Shown: positions 1 to 9,033 of the stretch, in pieces
How the letters are laid out: each line of letters begins with the position of its first letter
Numbering within the stretch: position 1 is the stretch's first letter
Source of the DNA: CALCNS01 sp937897315
Lineage (GTDB): Bacteria > Bacillota > JAAYKD01
Direction: 5' to 3'
Length of the DNA: 64,000 nucleotides
Assembly: GCA_036744005.1 (NCBI GenBank)
Contig: DAINOJ010000001.1
Span: 310,001 to 374,000 of the forward strand
The notes under the pieces: model-generated
The model's database searches: none
Seen by the model: the letters and a program-made list of their open reading frames with translations, nothing else
What the model was told of the DNA's origin: nothing
Translations under genes and position numbers: made by a program

Positions 1-847
1 GTTTTTTGAGACGTTCAATGTCTGGTTGGATTCCTGCATTTAATAAGTTCTCTAGATCGTCAAGCAAATCTTCTGCACTTTCGTAACGGTCCTCTGGATT
101 CTTTTCTAATAACTTCATCACAACATTTTCGATGGCAGGAGGAAGATCCGGACAAAAGTCTTGTAATGGTGGAACTTCTTCTTGTACGTGTTTTAAAGCC
201 AGTTCAATGGGTGTTTCTCCTCGGAAAGGTACCCTTCCGGCTAACATTTCGTATATCACAATGCCCAAGGAATATAAGTCCGATTGCTCGGTAACCGGCT
301 TACCTTGAGCTTGCTCCGGTGAAAAATAGTGAACCGAACCGACAATCGCTCGAGTATTGGTCAAAGTAGAAGTCGACACGGTCAATGCAATTCCAAAATC
401 GGTTAGTTTTAGTTGACCATTGGCATCAATCATCATATTGTGGGGTTTGATATCACGATGAATGACTTTATTGGTATGTGCATGAACGAGGGCCCGAGCC
501 ATTTGAGCTGCGTAATATACCGTTTGTTCGTAAGTTAAGTGATTCTGTATCAGAATTTTGTCGAGAGTGGCTCCTTCGACTAACTCCATTACGATGTAAT
601 ACGGAGGATTGGTGACTTGTACATCGTAAGTCGCGACCAAATTTGGATGATTTAAGCGTTGTACAGATTCGGCTTCACGGCGAAATCGGCGTAAAAAATC
701 GGCATCCGATAAGAATTCTTCGCGCAACACCTTAATCGCAACGTAACGACCAAGCTTCAAATCTTTGGCCTTGTAAACAATGGACATACCACCGCTGCCA
801 ATTTGCTCGATTATTTCATAACGGTCTTTTAATACCGCATCTATCAC
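1..847 (-). CDS. prkC: PrkC-type serine/threonine protein kinase, C-terminal part outside the window
   Basis: This is the catalytic domain of a Hanks-type Ser/Thr kinase; about 282 residues are visible. In order one reads the glycine-rich loop (GSGGMSIVYKA), the catalytic lysine in VAIKVL, the catalytic loop HRDIKPHN, the DFG metal site and the activation-segment motif SPEQA. Known members phosphorylate proteins in response to cell-wall fragments through extracellular PASTA repeats, which would lie beyond the left edge. The start is a GTG at 847 whose GTGA overlaps the phosphatase stop by 4 bases, so the pair is translationally coupled. Kinase identity is certain; the PrkC role is inferred from order. 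Confidence 0.93.
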   Translation of the reverse strand, partial: MIDAVLKDRYEIIEQIGSGGMSIVYKAKDLKLGRYVAIKVLREEFLSDADFLRRFRREAESVQRLNHPNLVATYDVQVTNPPYYIVMELVEGATLDKILIQNHLTYEQTVYYAAQMARALVHAHTNKVIHRDIKPHNMMIDANGQLKLTDFGIALTVSTSTLTNTRAIVGSVHYFSPEQAQGKPVTEQSDLYSLGIVIYEMLAGRVPFRGETPIELALKHVQEEVPPLQDFCPDLPPAIENVVMKLLEKNPEDRYESAEDLLDDLENLLNAGIQPDIERLKK

Positions 848-1632
848 TGTGGATCACCTACTTTCTCTGCCAAGTATTTGGCTGTAATCACAGTAATATT
901 ATCTGTTCCTCCTCGTTCGTTGGCTAAAGCAACCAATTCCTGTGCCGTGTCATAAGGTTCTTTCATTGTTTGCATAGACGTCAGTAGTTCGCTATCTTGA
1001 ACCAAATTATACAAACCATCGCTACATAATAAGAGCGAGGATTGTGGAGATAACTCAATCACTTTAATCTCTGCTTGAATTTTCCCAGCATATCCCAAAG
1101 ATTGGGTTAACACATTGCGATTGGGATGATTCTTTGCTTCTTCCAATGAAATTTGCCCACTTCGCAGCAGTTCGCCCGACCAGGAGTGATCTGAAGATAT
1201 TTGGTAAATATTCTGTGCATCGCAATGATATAAGCGAGAATCTCCGATATGCAATAAGTATAACATCCCAGCTGTCTCAATCACACCGGTAAAGGTTGTG
1301 CCCATGGAATGTAGACGAGGATCCGCTTGAGCGGCTTGTAGAATCTTTTGATTCATCTCTTCGGTCATTTCTCGTAAAAGGTCCATCCAACCAGAATTGT
1401 TTTGGTTCGTTGGCCAAATCGGTTTTCGGCTTTTCAGAAAACTGCAAGACGTATCAATGGCTATTTTACTGGCGGTATCCCCACCACTATAACCACCAAT
1501 GCCATCGGCAACGGCAAAGAAATGGATGCCAAAACCATCGTTTCGCTCCATTCTGCCAGCGTATAAACTGTCTTGATTCATAGACCGAACTTTGCCGCTG
1601 TGGGTAGCGGCACCATAATGCAAAAGATTCAT
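844..1632 (-). CDS. prpC: PP2C-family protein phosphatase (PrpC/Stp type)
   Basis: A 262-residue PPM phosphatase that would reverse phosphorylation by the adjacent kinase. Metal-binding signatures are present in family order: RSMNQD near residue 16, VADGIGGYSGGD at 41-52, HIGDSRLY near 127, CSDGLYN near 203 and GGTDNIT near 241. An upstream in-frame start exists at 1689, inside rlmN, but the ATG at 1632 is preceded by GAGAGG and gives the usual family N-terminus, so I chose it. The gene sits between rlmN and the kinase, as in many Bacillota, and overlaps the kinase start by 4 bases. Confidence 0.95.
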   Translation of the reverse strand: MNLLHYGAATHSGKVRSMNQDSLYAGRMERNDGFGIHFFAVADGIGGYSGGDTASKIAIDTSCSFLKSRKPIWPTNQNNSGWMDLLREMTEEMNQKILQAAQADPRLHSMGTTFTGVIETAGMLYLLHIGDSRLYHCDAQNIYQISSDHSWSGELLRSGQISLEEAKNHPNRNVLTQSLGYAGKIQAEIKVIELSPQSSLLLCSDGLYNLVQDSELLTSMQTMKEPYDTAQELVALANERGGTDNITVITAKYLAEKVGDPQ

Positions 1633-1646
1633 TTTACATCGTCCTC

Positions 1647-2690
1647 TCAGCGGTTGAATTGACCTCGTAATTGGCCACAGGCTGCCCAAATATCTCCACC
1701 CATTTCACGTCGAATCGTGGATTCAATCCCGTTTTGATTGAGAACATCTGCGAATTGTTGAATGGTAGATTGTGAGCTACGACGCAATCTGCTTTCCGGC
1801 ACGGTATTTAAAGGGATAAGATTGACAAATGCTAACATGCGACGTAATTTCCCCGCCAGTTCTTTGGCATGTTCCTGGCTATCGTTAATCCCTTGAATGA
1901 GATTATACTCAAAAGTAATTCTTCTTTTGGTTTGTTCAGAATACTCTTTACAAGCGATGAGCAACTCGTCCATGGGATATCGTTTCGCAATTGGCATGAT
2001 TTGTTGGCGTATTTGGTCATTGGGAGCATGTAAAGAAATCGACAAATTGATGGGTAAGTCTTCTGTTTGCAACCGCTTAATCTGTGATGTGATACCGCAG
2101 GTGGAGAGTGAGATGTGGCGGTAACCAATACCCAACCCCCAGGAAGCATTAGCAATTTTCAAAAAAGTTAACACTTCATCGTAATTGTCTAAAGGCTCTC
2201 CCATTCCCATGAGGACAATATGGCTGACTCGTTCTCCCTCATCTGCTTGACGCATCAATAATACTTGTGCCAACATTTCGCCAGCGGTTAGATTGCGGCG
2301 GAACCCGCCTAAGCCAGTCGCACAAAAGCTGCAATTCATTTTACAACCCGCCTGACTGGAAACACAAACGGAATTGCCATAGTTATATTTCATGAGAACG
2401 GATTCGATCATTTCTCCATCTTCTAACTCGATAAGAGCTTTTTTGACCGGGTCTTGACGAGATTCCAGAAGTTGGTGTAGTGATGGAATGCCAACACAAC
2501 TGACCGCTTCCAACTTTCCTCGAAACGCTTTTGAAAAATTGGTCATCTGTTCGAACTCAAAGACACCTTTTTGGAAAATCCAATCGGCAAGTTGCCTTGC
2601 TCGAAAGGGCTTTTCTCCAATCTCCTCCATAGCGGTTTCCATTTGTGGCAAGGTCATACCTAGCCATTGTATGTGCTTTTGTTGATCCAT
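1647..2690 (-). CDS. rlmN: 23S rRNA (adenine2503-C2)-methyltransferase RlmN
   Basis: A 347-residue radical-SAM enzyme that methylates C2 of A2503 in 23S rRNA, and in known members also A37 of some tRNAs. The [4Fe-4S]-binding cysteines are Cys116, Cys120 and Cys123 (CKMNCSFC), followed by the glycine-rich stretch ATGLGG. The second conserved cysteine that takes part in the methyl-transfer intermediate is Cys338 in WAACGQLRG. Length is normal for the family. The ATG follows AAAGGCAG. It lies 14 bases downstream of rsmB in the same operon. Confidence 0.97.
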   Translation of the reverse strand: MDQQKHIQWLGMTLPQMETAMEEIGEKPFRARQLADWIFQKGVFEFEQMTNFSKAFRGKLEAVSCVGIPSLHQLLESRQDPVKKALIELEDGEMIESVLMKYNYGNSVCVSSQAGCKMNCSFCATGLGGFRRNLTAGEMLAQVLLMRQADEGERVSHIVLMGMGEPLDNYDEVLTFLKIANASWGLGIGYRHISLSTCGITSQIKRLQTEDLPINLSISLHAPNDQIRQQIMPIAKRYPMDELLIACKEYSEQTKRRITFEYNLIQGINDSQEHAKELAGKLRRMLAFVNLIPLNTVPESRLRRSSQSTIQQFADVLNQNGIESTIRREMGGDIWAACGQLRGQFNR

Positions 2691-2704
2691 TTTTTTCTGC
2701 CTTT

Positions 2705-4039
2705 CTATTGCTTTTTACGTATCAGAGCTAGGAAAAACCCGTCTCCGTTAAATTCCTGCGGTAATATGGTATAGTATCCTTGCTGTACAACGGATTCCAA
2801 GTGCCCTGGCATAGAAAAAGGTACCAGTGAAGCAGACGACTCTTGATCTAGAAATCTTTCTACATTTCTTTCGTTCTCTTCCCACTCCAACGAGCAAGTG
2901 CTGTACAGAAGCAAACCTCCCGGCTTAACACTGGCATACGCCTGCTGGAGTAACGCTTGTTGTAAATGGGTTAGTTCAGCCAGCTGTTCATAACTTTTTT
3001 GCCATCGAGCATCGACTTTTCTCCCCAACACTCCGGTTCCCGAGCAGGGTGCATCGAGCAAAACTCGATCGAAGAACTGTGAAAAAGGGTACGGTTTGGT
3101 GCCATCATGGGTATTCGCTTGAATTATGGTTACCCCGGTACGTTCTGCCAATTGGCGAATGAGACGCACCCGATGTTCGTGCAGCTCCAAAGCAACAACC
3201 AACCCTTGATTTTGCATCAGTGCAGCTAAGTGAGTGGATTTTCCGCCCGGTGCAGCACAATAATCTAAAACCGATTCATTAGGCTGAGGGTTTAGAACTC
3301 TGGATATCATCATCGCACCAATGTCTTGAATGACGATAAGACCATTCTTAAGGTCTTCTTCCACGAGTTGTACGGGGCCTTCAAGCCGGAAGCACTCCGG
3401 CATCACGTTTGTTTTCCTCACTGGAATCTGACGTTCCTGCAAAGAGTGCCAATATTCTTCTGAGCTGATTTTTAATGTATTGACACGCAAAAACGTAATG
3501 GGTGTTTCCTGATTTGCTTGTAGTAGTTCCTCGGTCGCTTCTTCACCAAAGCGTTTCAGCCAGCGGTGAATCATCCATAAGGGATGTGAATAGGTCACCG
3601 ACAGCCAACCGGCTTTACCTTTCTTGCTTCGGACAGTCCAATCGGTATGCTGAAGAGCTTTATGTAAAACGGCATTGACTAAACCACTGGCATATGGAGA
3701 TTGTGTTTTGATTAAGTCTACGGTTTCGGATACAGCAGCATGAGCAGGGATTCGGTCCATAAAATGAATTTGGTAAAGGCCTAAACGTAAGGCAACTAGA
3801 ACAGGCAGATCTAGTTGAGACAAAGGTCGAGTTAACCATTTCTGCAAGAAAAAATCAAGCCATAATTGTTGCTTTAAACAACCATAAGTCAATTCTGTCA
3901 GTAACCCACGATCTAAATCACGGACCACACGTCGATTCAGCAATTGAGATAACTCCAAATTGACGAAAGCTCCTTCCGAAGCTTTGCATAGCAACCAATG
4001 AGCCGCTTGTCGAGCTGTCATCAAGGGAGTGTCATTCAT
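2705..4039 (-). CDS. rsmB: 16S rRNA (cytosine967-C5)-methyltransferase RsmB
   Basis: A 444-residue enzyme with an N-terminal NusB-like RNA-binding domain (roughly residues 5-140) and a C-terminal SAM-dependent methyltransferase domain. The SAM site reads DYCAAPGGKS, the catalytic region LLDAPCSGTG and the nucleophilic cysteine motif STCSLEWEENE. The start is set at the ATG at 4039 because its ATGA overlaps the fmt stop by 4 bases; an ATG three codons upstream is the alternative. Standard member of the fmt-rsmB-rlmN run. Confidence 0.95.
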   Translation of the reverse strand: MNDTPLMTARQAAHWLLCKASEGAFVNLELSQLLNRRVVRDLDRGLLTELTYGCLKQQLWLDFFLQKWLTRPLSQLDLPVLVALRLGLYQIHFMDRIPAHAAVSETVDLIKTQSPYASGLVNAVLHKALQHTDWTVRSKKGKAGWLSVTYSHPLWMIHRWLKRFGEEATEELLQANQETPITFLRVNTLKISSEEYWHSLQERQIPVRKTNVMPECFRLEGPVQLVEEDLKNGLIVIQDIGAMMISRVLNPQPNESVLDYCAAPGGKSTHLAALMQNQGLVVALELHEHRVRLIRQLAERTGVTIIQANTHDGTKPYPFSQFFDRVLLDAPCSGTGVLGRKVDARWQKSYEQLAELTHLQQALLQQAYASVKPGGLLLYSTCSLEWEENERNVERFLDQESSASLVPFSMPGHLESVVQQGYYTILPQEFNGDGFFLALIRKKQ

Positions 4040-5004
4040 TCTGTGCACCGTACTTTCCGTTCAAATGTTGTTCCTATGGTGAGAGAGTTTCCACGCAAGT
4101 ACGCTTCCACACTCATCTTTTTCTTATTGGCGGGCTGAATTTCGCTCAACAGTAAGCACCCAGAGCCACACTGTACTGTAATACCGGACGAGTTTGTTTG
4201 CAGAATCTCACCGGGTACCCCTTGCGTCTTAGTTTGCATCAGGGGTTGAGACTTCCAAAGCTTCCATATTTGTCCATGATACAAAGAATAAGCCACCGGC
4301 CATGGATTTAAACCGCGAATTCGATTGTGTATTTCTACGGCGGATTGATGCCAATCAATCTCTTGATCTGCATCTAAGATCGCATCAGCATAGCTGACTT
4401 TCGAGGTATCTTGAGGGATTGGATGAATGCTACCCATCTCGTAAGCCAATAAAGTTCGCAGTAATGTATCTGCACCTAATGCAGATAACTTATCGTGTAA
4501 TTCACCCACCGTGAGGTTGGCATCGATACTAATCTTGTCCTGTAGTAAAATATCACCGGCATCCATAGCCCGAACCATTCTCATGGTCGTAATCCCGGTT
4601 TCTATTTCACCCTGAATCAAAACTCTATGTAAGGGAGCACTACCCCGATAAGCAGGCAACAACGAAGCATGTACATTGATAGGTGCGACCTTAGCATGAT
4701 CCAGAACCTTCTGGGGTAACAGTTGTCCGTAAGCAACCGTTATGATGTAATCGACATCAAACGACATGATTTGCTCAAGCTCTGGTGATCTACGCAACTT
4801 CTCCGGCTGCAGAATTCTCTCGATACCCAATCGTTTGGCTGCTTCCTTAACAGGTGGTGCGACCAAAACGAGTCCTCGACCTTTGGGGCGATCGGGTTGT
4901 GTGACAACCATAATCACCTCAAACCGATCCGAAGCAGCTAGGGCTTCCAAGCAAGGAACCGCAAAGTCGGGAGTGCCCATAAAGATAACTCTCTTCTTTG
5001 TCAT
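4036..5004 (-). CDS. fmt: Methionyl-tRNA formyltransferase
   Basis: A 322-residue enzyme that formylates initiator Met-tRNA using 10-formyltetrahydrofolate. The N-terminal domain starts with the typical VIFMGTPDFAVP and carries the folate-site motif HASLLPAYRGSAP followed by GETGIT-like residues (GEIETGITTM); the C-terminal OB-like tRNA-binding domain contains RIRGLNPWP. The ATG follows GGAG and lies directly after the def stop, so deformylase and formyltransferase are made together. Confidence 0.97.
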   Translation of the reverse strand: MTKKRVIFMGTPDFAVPCLEALAASDRFEVIMVVTQPDRPKGRGLVLVAPPVKEAAKRLGIERILQPEKLRRSPELEQIMSFDVDYIITVAYGQLLPQKVLDHAKVAPINVHASLLPAYRGSAPLHRVLIQGEIETGITTMRMVRAMDAGDILLQDKISIDANLTVGELHDKLSALGADTLLRTLLAYEMGSIHPIPQDTSKVSYADAILDADQEIDWHQSAVEIHNRIRGLNPWPVAYSLYHGQIWKLWKSQPLMQTKTQGVPGEILQTNSSGITVQCGSGCLLLSEIQPANKKKMSVEAYLRGNSLTIGTTFERKVRCTE

Positions 5005-5511
5005 TTACGCTTTTTCTCCTAAGGGAGTTTGCTCCTCCTCAGAATCTTCTTCGGAGTCCTCCTCATTGGTAAATCGAATCACCTTATCCACAAACACTTC
5101 GCCTTTCAAGTGATCGATTTCATGTTGAAAAATGACAGCCAAGCGATCTTCAGCCGGGATAATGATTTCCTCGCCATCGCGATTTAGAGCTTTCACCGTT
5201 ATTTTGCTAAAGCGTTGGACCTCTCCCCAAACTCCGGGAAAGCTTAAGCAACCTTCTTCCGTGATAATCTCCCCTTCTGCTTCTATAATCTCTGGGTTGA
5301 TTATTTGAAACAATTGCTCACCCCACTCAATCACCACAACTTGCTTGGATATACCAATTTGTGGTGCTGCCAAACCTACCCCATGATGGTGTCTCATGGT
5401 TTCAATCATGTCATCTAGTAGACGTAACGTTCCTGCTGTAATTTCCTTAATGGGAATTGCTTTCTTCCTTAAAACAGAAGCATCGTCATATCTCATAAAT
5501 CGTAAAGCCAT
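5005..5511 (-). CDS. def: Peptide deformylase
   Basis: A 168-residue metalloenzyme that removes the N-formyl group from nascent proteins. All three family motifs are intact: GVGLAAPQIG (44-53), EEGCLSFP with metal ligand Cys88, and HEIDHLKG with His130, Glu131 and His134. The C-terminus has an unusual acidic tail (EEDSEEDSEEE). A much longer in-frame reading starts at 5670 inside priA, but the ATG at 5511 follows GAGGAG and matches the family N-terminus. Confidence 0.96.
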   Translation of the reverse strand: MALRFMRYDDASVLRKKAIPIKEITAGTLRLLDDMIETMRHHHGVGLAAPQIGISKQVVVIEWGEQLFQIINPEIIEAEGEIITEEGCLSFPGVWGEVQRFSKITVKALNRDGEEIIIPAEDRLAVIFQHEIDHLKGEVFVDKVIRFTNEEDSEEDSEEEQTPLGEKA

Positions 5512-5537
5512 ACATTTCTCCTCTTTCGTCAAATCCA

Positions 5538-7892
5538 TTATAACCACATGGGATCTATCACAATGCTCCGTTGGACTTTGGCATCCGGTAAGGGACGTAA
5601 AGCGTCTAGTAGTGCTGGTCGATTGGGGGCATTGAGAATTAATCGATATCGATATTTTTTTTGTAAACAATAGATCGGTGCTTTGTTTGGACCAAGAATC
5701 TCAAAACTTTCCGGAAATAAGGATTTGATTTGCATCAGATAGAGTTCGGCAGCCTCTGCATCTTCATCAGCAGTAGACACTATCGCTAAATGACCAAAAG
5801 GTGGTAAGCGATGACGTTTTCGATGCTCCATTTCACGATCGTAGAATTTTTTGTAATTCTGTTCTAAAACCGCTTGCAAAACCGGATTGTCCGGATCATA
5901 CGTTTGGATGAACACCTTACCCGAAATCTCCCCTCTTCCGGCACGACCCGATACCTGCATGAAAAGTGAAAAAGCTCTCTCTGCTGCCAATGCGTCCTCA
6001 CTTCTTAAAATAGCATCTGCCGATAAGATCCCTACACAAGTGACTCTTGGGAAATCAAAACCTTTGGCAATCATTTGTGTACCCACCAAAATGGCTGCTT
6101 GGGGTACTTCGAACGCTTTCACAATAGATGCATGCGAACCTTTTGCTCGAGTAGAATCGCGATCCATTCGTAACACAGAAACACCGGGAAACGTTTTACG
6201 GCATTCTTCTACTACTTTTTCGGTTCCCATACCAAAAAAACGAAAATATGCAGAACCGCATTGAGGACAAATAGGGGGCATTTTCTCGGTGTGACCGCAA
6301 TAATGACACCGCAAATCGGACAAGTGCTGTTCCCTATGCAAAATCAGTGGTACCTCACAGTGAGGACATTCCATGACATATCCGCAACTTCTACATAAAC
6401 TCATGCGATGAAAACCACGTCGATTATGAAACAAGATGACTTGTTCCCCTTTGTCTAGACTCGCTTTCATTTGCTCTTTTAGGATATCACTAAAGATGGT
6501 TCGATTTCCCAAACGCAGTTCTTCACGCATGTCTACCAATTGAATTTGAGGTAACTGTGACGTTCCAATTCTATGACCCATTTCAATTAAACGATACTGT
6601 TTTTGTTCGGCTAACGCATAACTGGTAATCGAGGGTGTTGCAGACCCTAACAGTAACACAGCACGATGATAACGAGAACGAAACATCGCAACATCACGAG
6701 TATGATACTTTGGATCTTCTTCCTGTTGATACGTCGTTTCGTGCTCTTCATCTAGAATAAGTAGCCCCAAATTCTGAAAAGGGGCAAAAACTGCAGAACG
6801 TGCACCCAATAAAACCAGTTTTTCGCCATTACGGAGACGTTTCCATATTTGAGCCCGGTCCCCATGGCTTAAACCGCTATGCCAAAGCAAAACCAGATCA
6901 CCGAATCGTTCACGAAAACGATCGATCATTTGTGCCGTTAGCGAAATCTCGGGAACCAACATCAAAGCACTGCGGTGCTGATCTAAACAATGTTTGATGG
7001 CACGAAAGTAGACTTCGGTCTTTCCACTACTAGTGATGCCGTGTAACAAAATGGGTTGTGTATTTCGCTGGTTCATCGCTGCAGTTATGGTTCTAACCGC
7101 ATGTTGCTGTTCACGGGAGAGGTGAAGATTTGGCTCGTGCTGGCCCAGGTTATCGGAGTCTATGTAGCCAATAAACTGTAAGTCTAAAAGCTTTTTGAAG
7201 TACGAACTTTTATACTCTGGCCATTGCTTTAGTTCGTCCAATGAAATTTGCTCTGTGCAGTCTAGAATTCTTTGCCAAAAAGATAGAATTCGTCCTCGAC
7301 CCGGTGAACCTTCACGGTGGAGGACTTGTATGTTTCGATACTCTTTATGTATCGGAAAGTGAACCTTCTCTTCTGGCTGTAATACCCCCAGATCTATGAA
7401 GCGTTTCAGATTTTTCTGGCCGAAAACTTTGATCAGTGTCTCATGTTGAAGAGGTGAAGCACTATTTTCGAGCCACAGCAATGCTTCTTCAAGGACAGCG
7501 TCTCTCTGCTCCTCTGTAATGGTTTCTGCTAATTCCGACATGAATTCATATCGTTGTTGCACTTTCGCTTTTACTGAAGCCGGCAGAACACTTTGAAACG
7601 CAGAAGACCAACTGCAAAGATATCGTTGCGCCATAAAGTCAATCAGTTTAATCTGTTCCGCGTTCAGACTCGGTCCATCTTCATCAAGTATTTTGTGAAT
7701 ATCTTTGGTTGGAAATTCTGGTTTATTGGTTTCCTCTTCCACGACAATACCGCGACAAAAGGTGTTTTGTAAGGGTACCGAGACCAAAGAGCCAATTTGA
7801 ATCTGATTGTTCAAAGAGCTCGGTACATGATAAGTAAGGCCACTTTCGAGAGCAGCCACCACACGATCAAGTTTTATCCTTACATACTCCAT
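5538..7892 (-). CDS. priA: Primosomal protein N' (replication restart helicase PriA)
   Basis: A roughly 784-residue superfamily 2 helicase that reloads the replisome at collapsed forks. Visible are the N-terminal DNA-binding region, Walker A GITSSGKTEVY, the DEEH box, and the zinc-binding insertion with CRSCG, CPHC, CHYCG and CPQCG pairs (eight cysteines). Helicase motif VI reads QVSGRAGRGE. An in-frame ATG at 7931 overlaps rpoZ; the start at 7892 fits the family N-terminus better, although its GGGAG is close. Unlike many Bacillota, no coaBC gene separates rpoZ and priA. Confidence 0.95.
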   Translation of the reverse strand: MEYVRIKLDRVVAALESGLTYHVPSSLNNQIQIGSLVSVPLQNTFCRGIVVEEETNKPEFPTKDIHKILDEDGPSLNAEQIKLIDFMAQRYLCSWSSAFQSVLPASVKAKVQQRYEFMSELAETITEEQRDAVLEEALLWLENSASPLQHETLIKVFGQKNLKRFIDLGVLQPEEKVHFPIHKEYRNIQVLHREGSPGRGRILSFWQRILDCTEQISLDELKQWPEYKSSYFKKLLDLQFIGYIDSDNLGQHEPNLHLSREQQHAVRTITAAMNQRNTQPILLHGITSSGKTEVYFRAIKHCLDQHRSALMLVPEISLTAQMIDRFRERFGDLVLLWHSGLSHGDRAQIWKRLRNGEKLVLLGARSAVFAPFQNLGLLILDEEHETTYQQEEDPKYHTRDVAMFRSRYHRAVLLLGSATPSITSYALAEQKQYRLIEMGHRIGTSQLPQIQLVDMREELRLGNRTIFSDILKEQMKASLDKGEQVILFHNRRGFHRMSLCRSCGYVMECPHCEVPLILHREQHLSDLRCHYCGHTEKMPPICPQCGSAYFRFFGMGTEKVVEECRKTFPGVSVLRMDRDSTRAKGSHASIVKAFEVPQAAILVGTQMIAKGFDFPRVTCVGILSADAILRSEDALAAERAFSLFMQVSGRAGRGEISGKVFIQTYDPDNPVLQAVLEQNYKKFYDREMEHRKRHRLPPFGHLAIVSTADEDAEAAELYLMQIKSLFPESFEILGPNKAPIYCLQKKYRYRLILNAPNRPALLDALRPLPDAKVQRSIVIDPMWL

Positions 7893-7908
7893 AAACTCCC
7901 TGCTTTGA

Positions 7909-8121
7909 TTATTGCATTTCACCCGGTTCATCTTTGGGTAGTTCTTGTATGAACTTTAAATCACCACTCATAAGCTCGTCGTATGCTTTGAGCAACGGTT
8001 TGCTGATGAGGTCTTTCTCCGGACTCTTCATAATTTCTCTTGCCCGTTTGGCCGTAATAATAACACCGGTGTATTTATCGGGTACATGGTTGTATAATTC
8101 ATCGGAAGGGATTCTGCTCAT
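7909..8121 (-). CDS. rpoZ: DNA-directed RNA polymerase omega subunit
   Basis: A 70-residue omega subunit that binds the beta-prime C-terminus and assists polymerase assembly. The N-terminal half shows the family pattern (YTGVIITAKRAREI). Two ATG codons compete: 8127 overlaps the gmk stop as TAATG with almost no spacing to the AAGGAG, while 8121 has an 8-base spacer, so 8121 is preferred. It lies between gmk and priA as expected. Confidence 0.92.
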   Translation of the reverse strand: MSRIPSDELYNHVPDKYTGVIITAKRAREIMKSPEKDLISKPLLKAYDELMSGDLKFIQELPKDEPGEMQ

Positions 8122-8126
8122 ATTCA

Positions 8127-8744
8127 TTACTCCTTTTTGTTAGCACGATGCTCAAATATCTCTAGATTCATCATTTTGTCTCGTTTGTGTTTTTCTGCCA
8201 CCAAGATGGATTTCATTTGTGCTACGGCTTCTTCTACGGTTTCGTTCACAACTACATAATCATACATACTAACATTTGTTAACTCTTCGCGAGCGATTTC
8301 TAATCGTTCTTGAATTTCCTTTTCCGATTCAGAACCACGTTTTCGTAATCGAGCTTCCAAGTCACTGAATTTTGGGGGAACTAAAAAAACGAAAACACCA
8401 TCGACTCCAGAGGCTTTGACTTGTGCAGCTCCCATGACTTCAATTTTTAAGATCACAGAAATGCCTTGAGAAAGCTGCTCTTCCACAAAAGTTTTAGGAG
8501 TTCCATAATAATTTCCAGCATACTCCACGTGTTCCAAGAAGCCATTCTGCTCTAGTTTGTTTTCAAATCCAGTTCGAGTCATAAAGAAGTAGCTTTTGCC
8601 TTCCACTTCATAACTCCGCATAGGACGGGTTGTGGCGGAGACTGAGTAGCGTAAATCAGGAACCTCATTTAGCAGAAGCTCGCAAACGGTGTCTTTACCA
8701 GCCCCAGCCGGAGCCGATAGTACCATTAAGATTCCACGTTTCAT
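8127..8744 (-). CDS. gmk: Guanylate kinase
   Basis: A 205-residue kinase converting GMP to GDP with ATP. The P-loop is SAPAGAGKDT (with Asp where many members have Ser before Thr), followed by the GMP-binding signature starting SATTRPMRSYEVEGKSYFF. Length is normal. The ATG at 8744 overlaps the remA stop by 4 bases (ATGA), so the remA-gmk pair is coupled. Confidence 0.96.
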   Translation of the reverse strand: MKRGILMVLSAPAGAGKDTVCELLLNEVPDLRYSVSATTRPMRSYEVEGKSYFFMTRTGFENKLEQNGFLEHVEYAGNYYGTPKTFVEEQLSQGISVILKIEVMGAAQVKASGVDGVFVFLVPPKFSDLEARLRKRGSESEKEIQERLEIAREELTNVSMYDYVVVNETVEEAVAQMKSILVAEKHKRDKMMNLEIFEHRANKKE

Positions 8745-9019
8745 TTTGTGATTTTCTCCTCTTCCTCTTCGTCTTCTTTCACATCAAGACGCCCGGCTAT
8801 GGTTTCGGGCTGGACGGCAGAAAGGATCACGTGTTCGCTATCGGTTATCACGACTGCCCGAGTACGACGTCCGTAGGTAGCGTCGATGACCATACCTTTT
8901 TCACGGGCTTCATGAACGATTCTTTTTATGGGGTTGGATTCCGGACTGACGATTGCAATAATACGACCGGAAGAAACAAAATTTCCGAAACCAATATTGA
9001 CTAAACGATTTTCAAACAT
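8741..9019 (-). CDS. remA: RemA-family (DUF370) extracellular-matrix regulatory protein
   Basis: A 92-residue RemA/DUF370 protein; in Bacillus the family is a DNA-binding activator of matrix and osmoprotection genes that forms rings. The conserved core is clear: NIGFGNFV, IIAIVSPESNPIKR and DATYGRRTRAVVI. Beyond the usual end there is a short acidic tail (KEDEEEEEK). The ATG follows GGAGGGG. It sits between yicC and gmk, the standard place in Bacillota. Targets in this organism are unknown. Confidence 0.93.
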   Translation of the reverse strand: MFENRLVNIGFGNFVSSGRIIAIVSPESNPIKRIVHEAREKGMVIDATYGRRTRAVVITDSEHVILSAVQPETIAGRLDVKEDEEEEEKITK

Positions 9020-9033
9020 CTTCGTCCCCTCCG

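Noticed and set aside
1832..2155. Long open frame of 107 codons on the minus strand inside rlmN
   Set aside because: It lies in another frame of a certain gene, has no ribosome binding site and no family resemblance.
5512..5670. Upstream in-frame extension of def
   Set aside because: It overlaps priA, and the GAGGAG-preceded ATG at 5511 gives the standard deformylase N-terminus.
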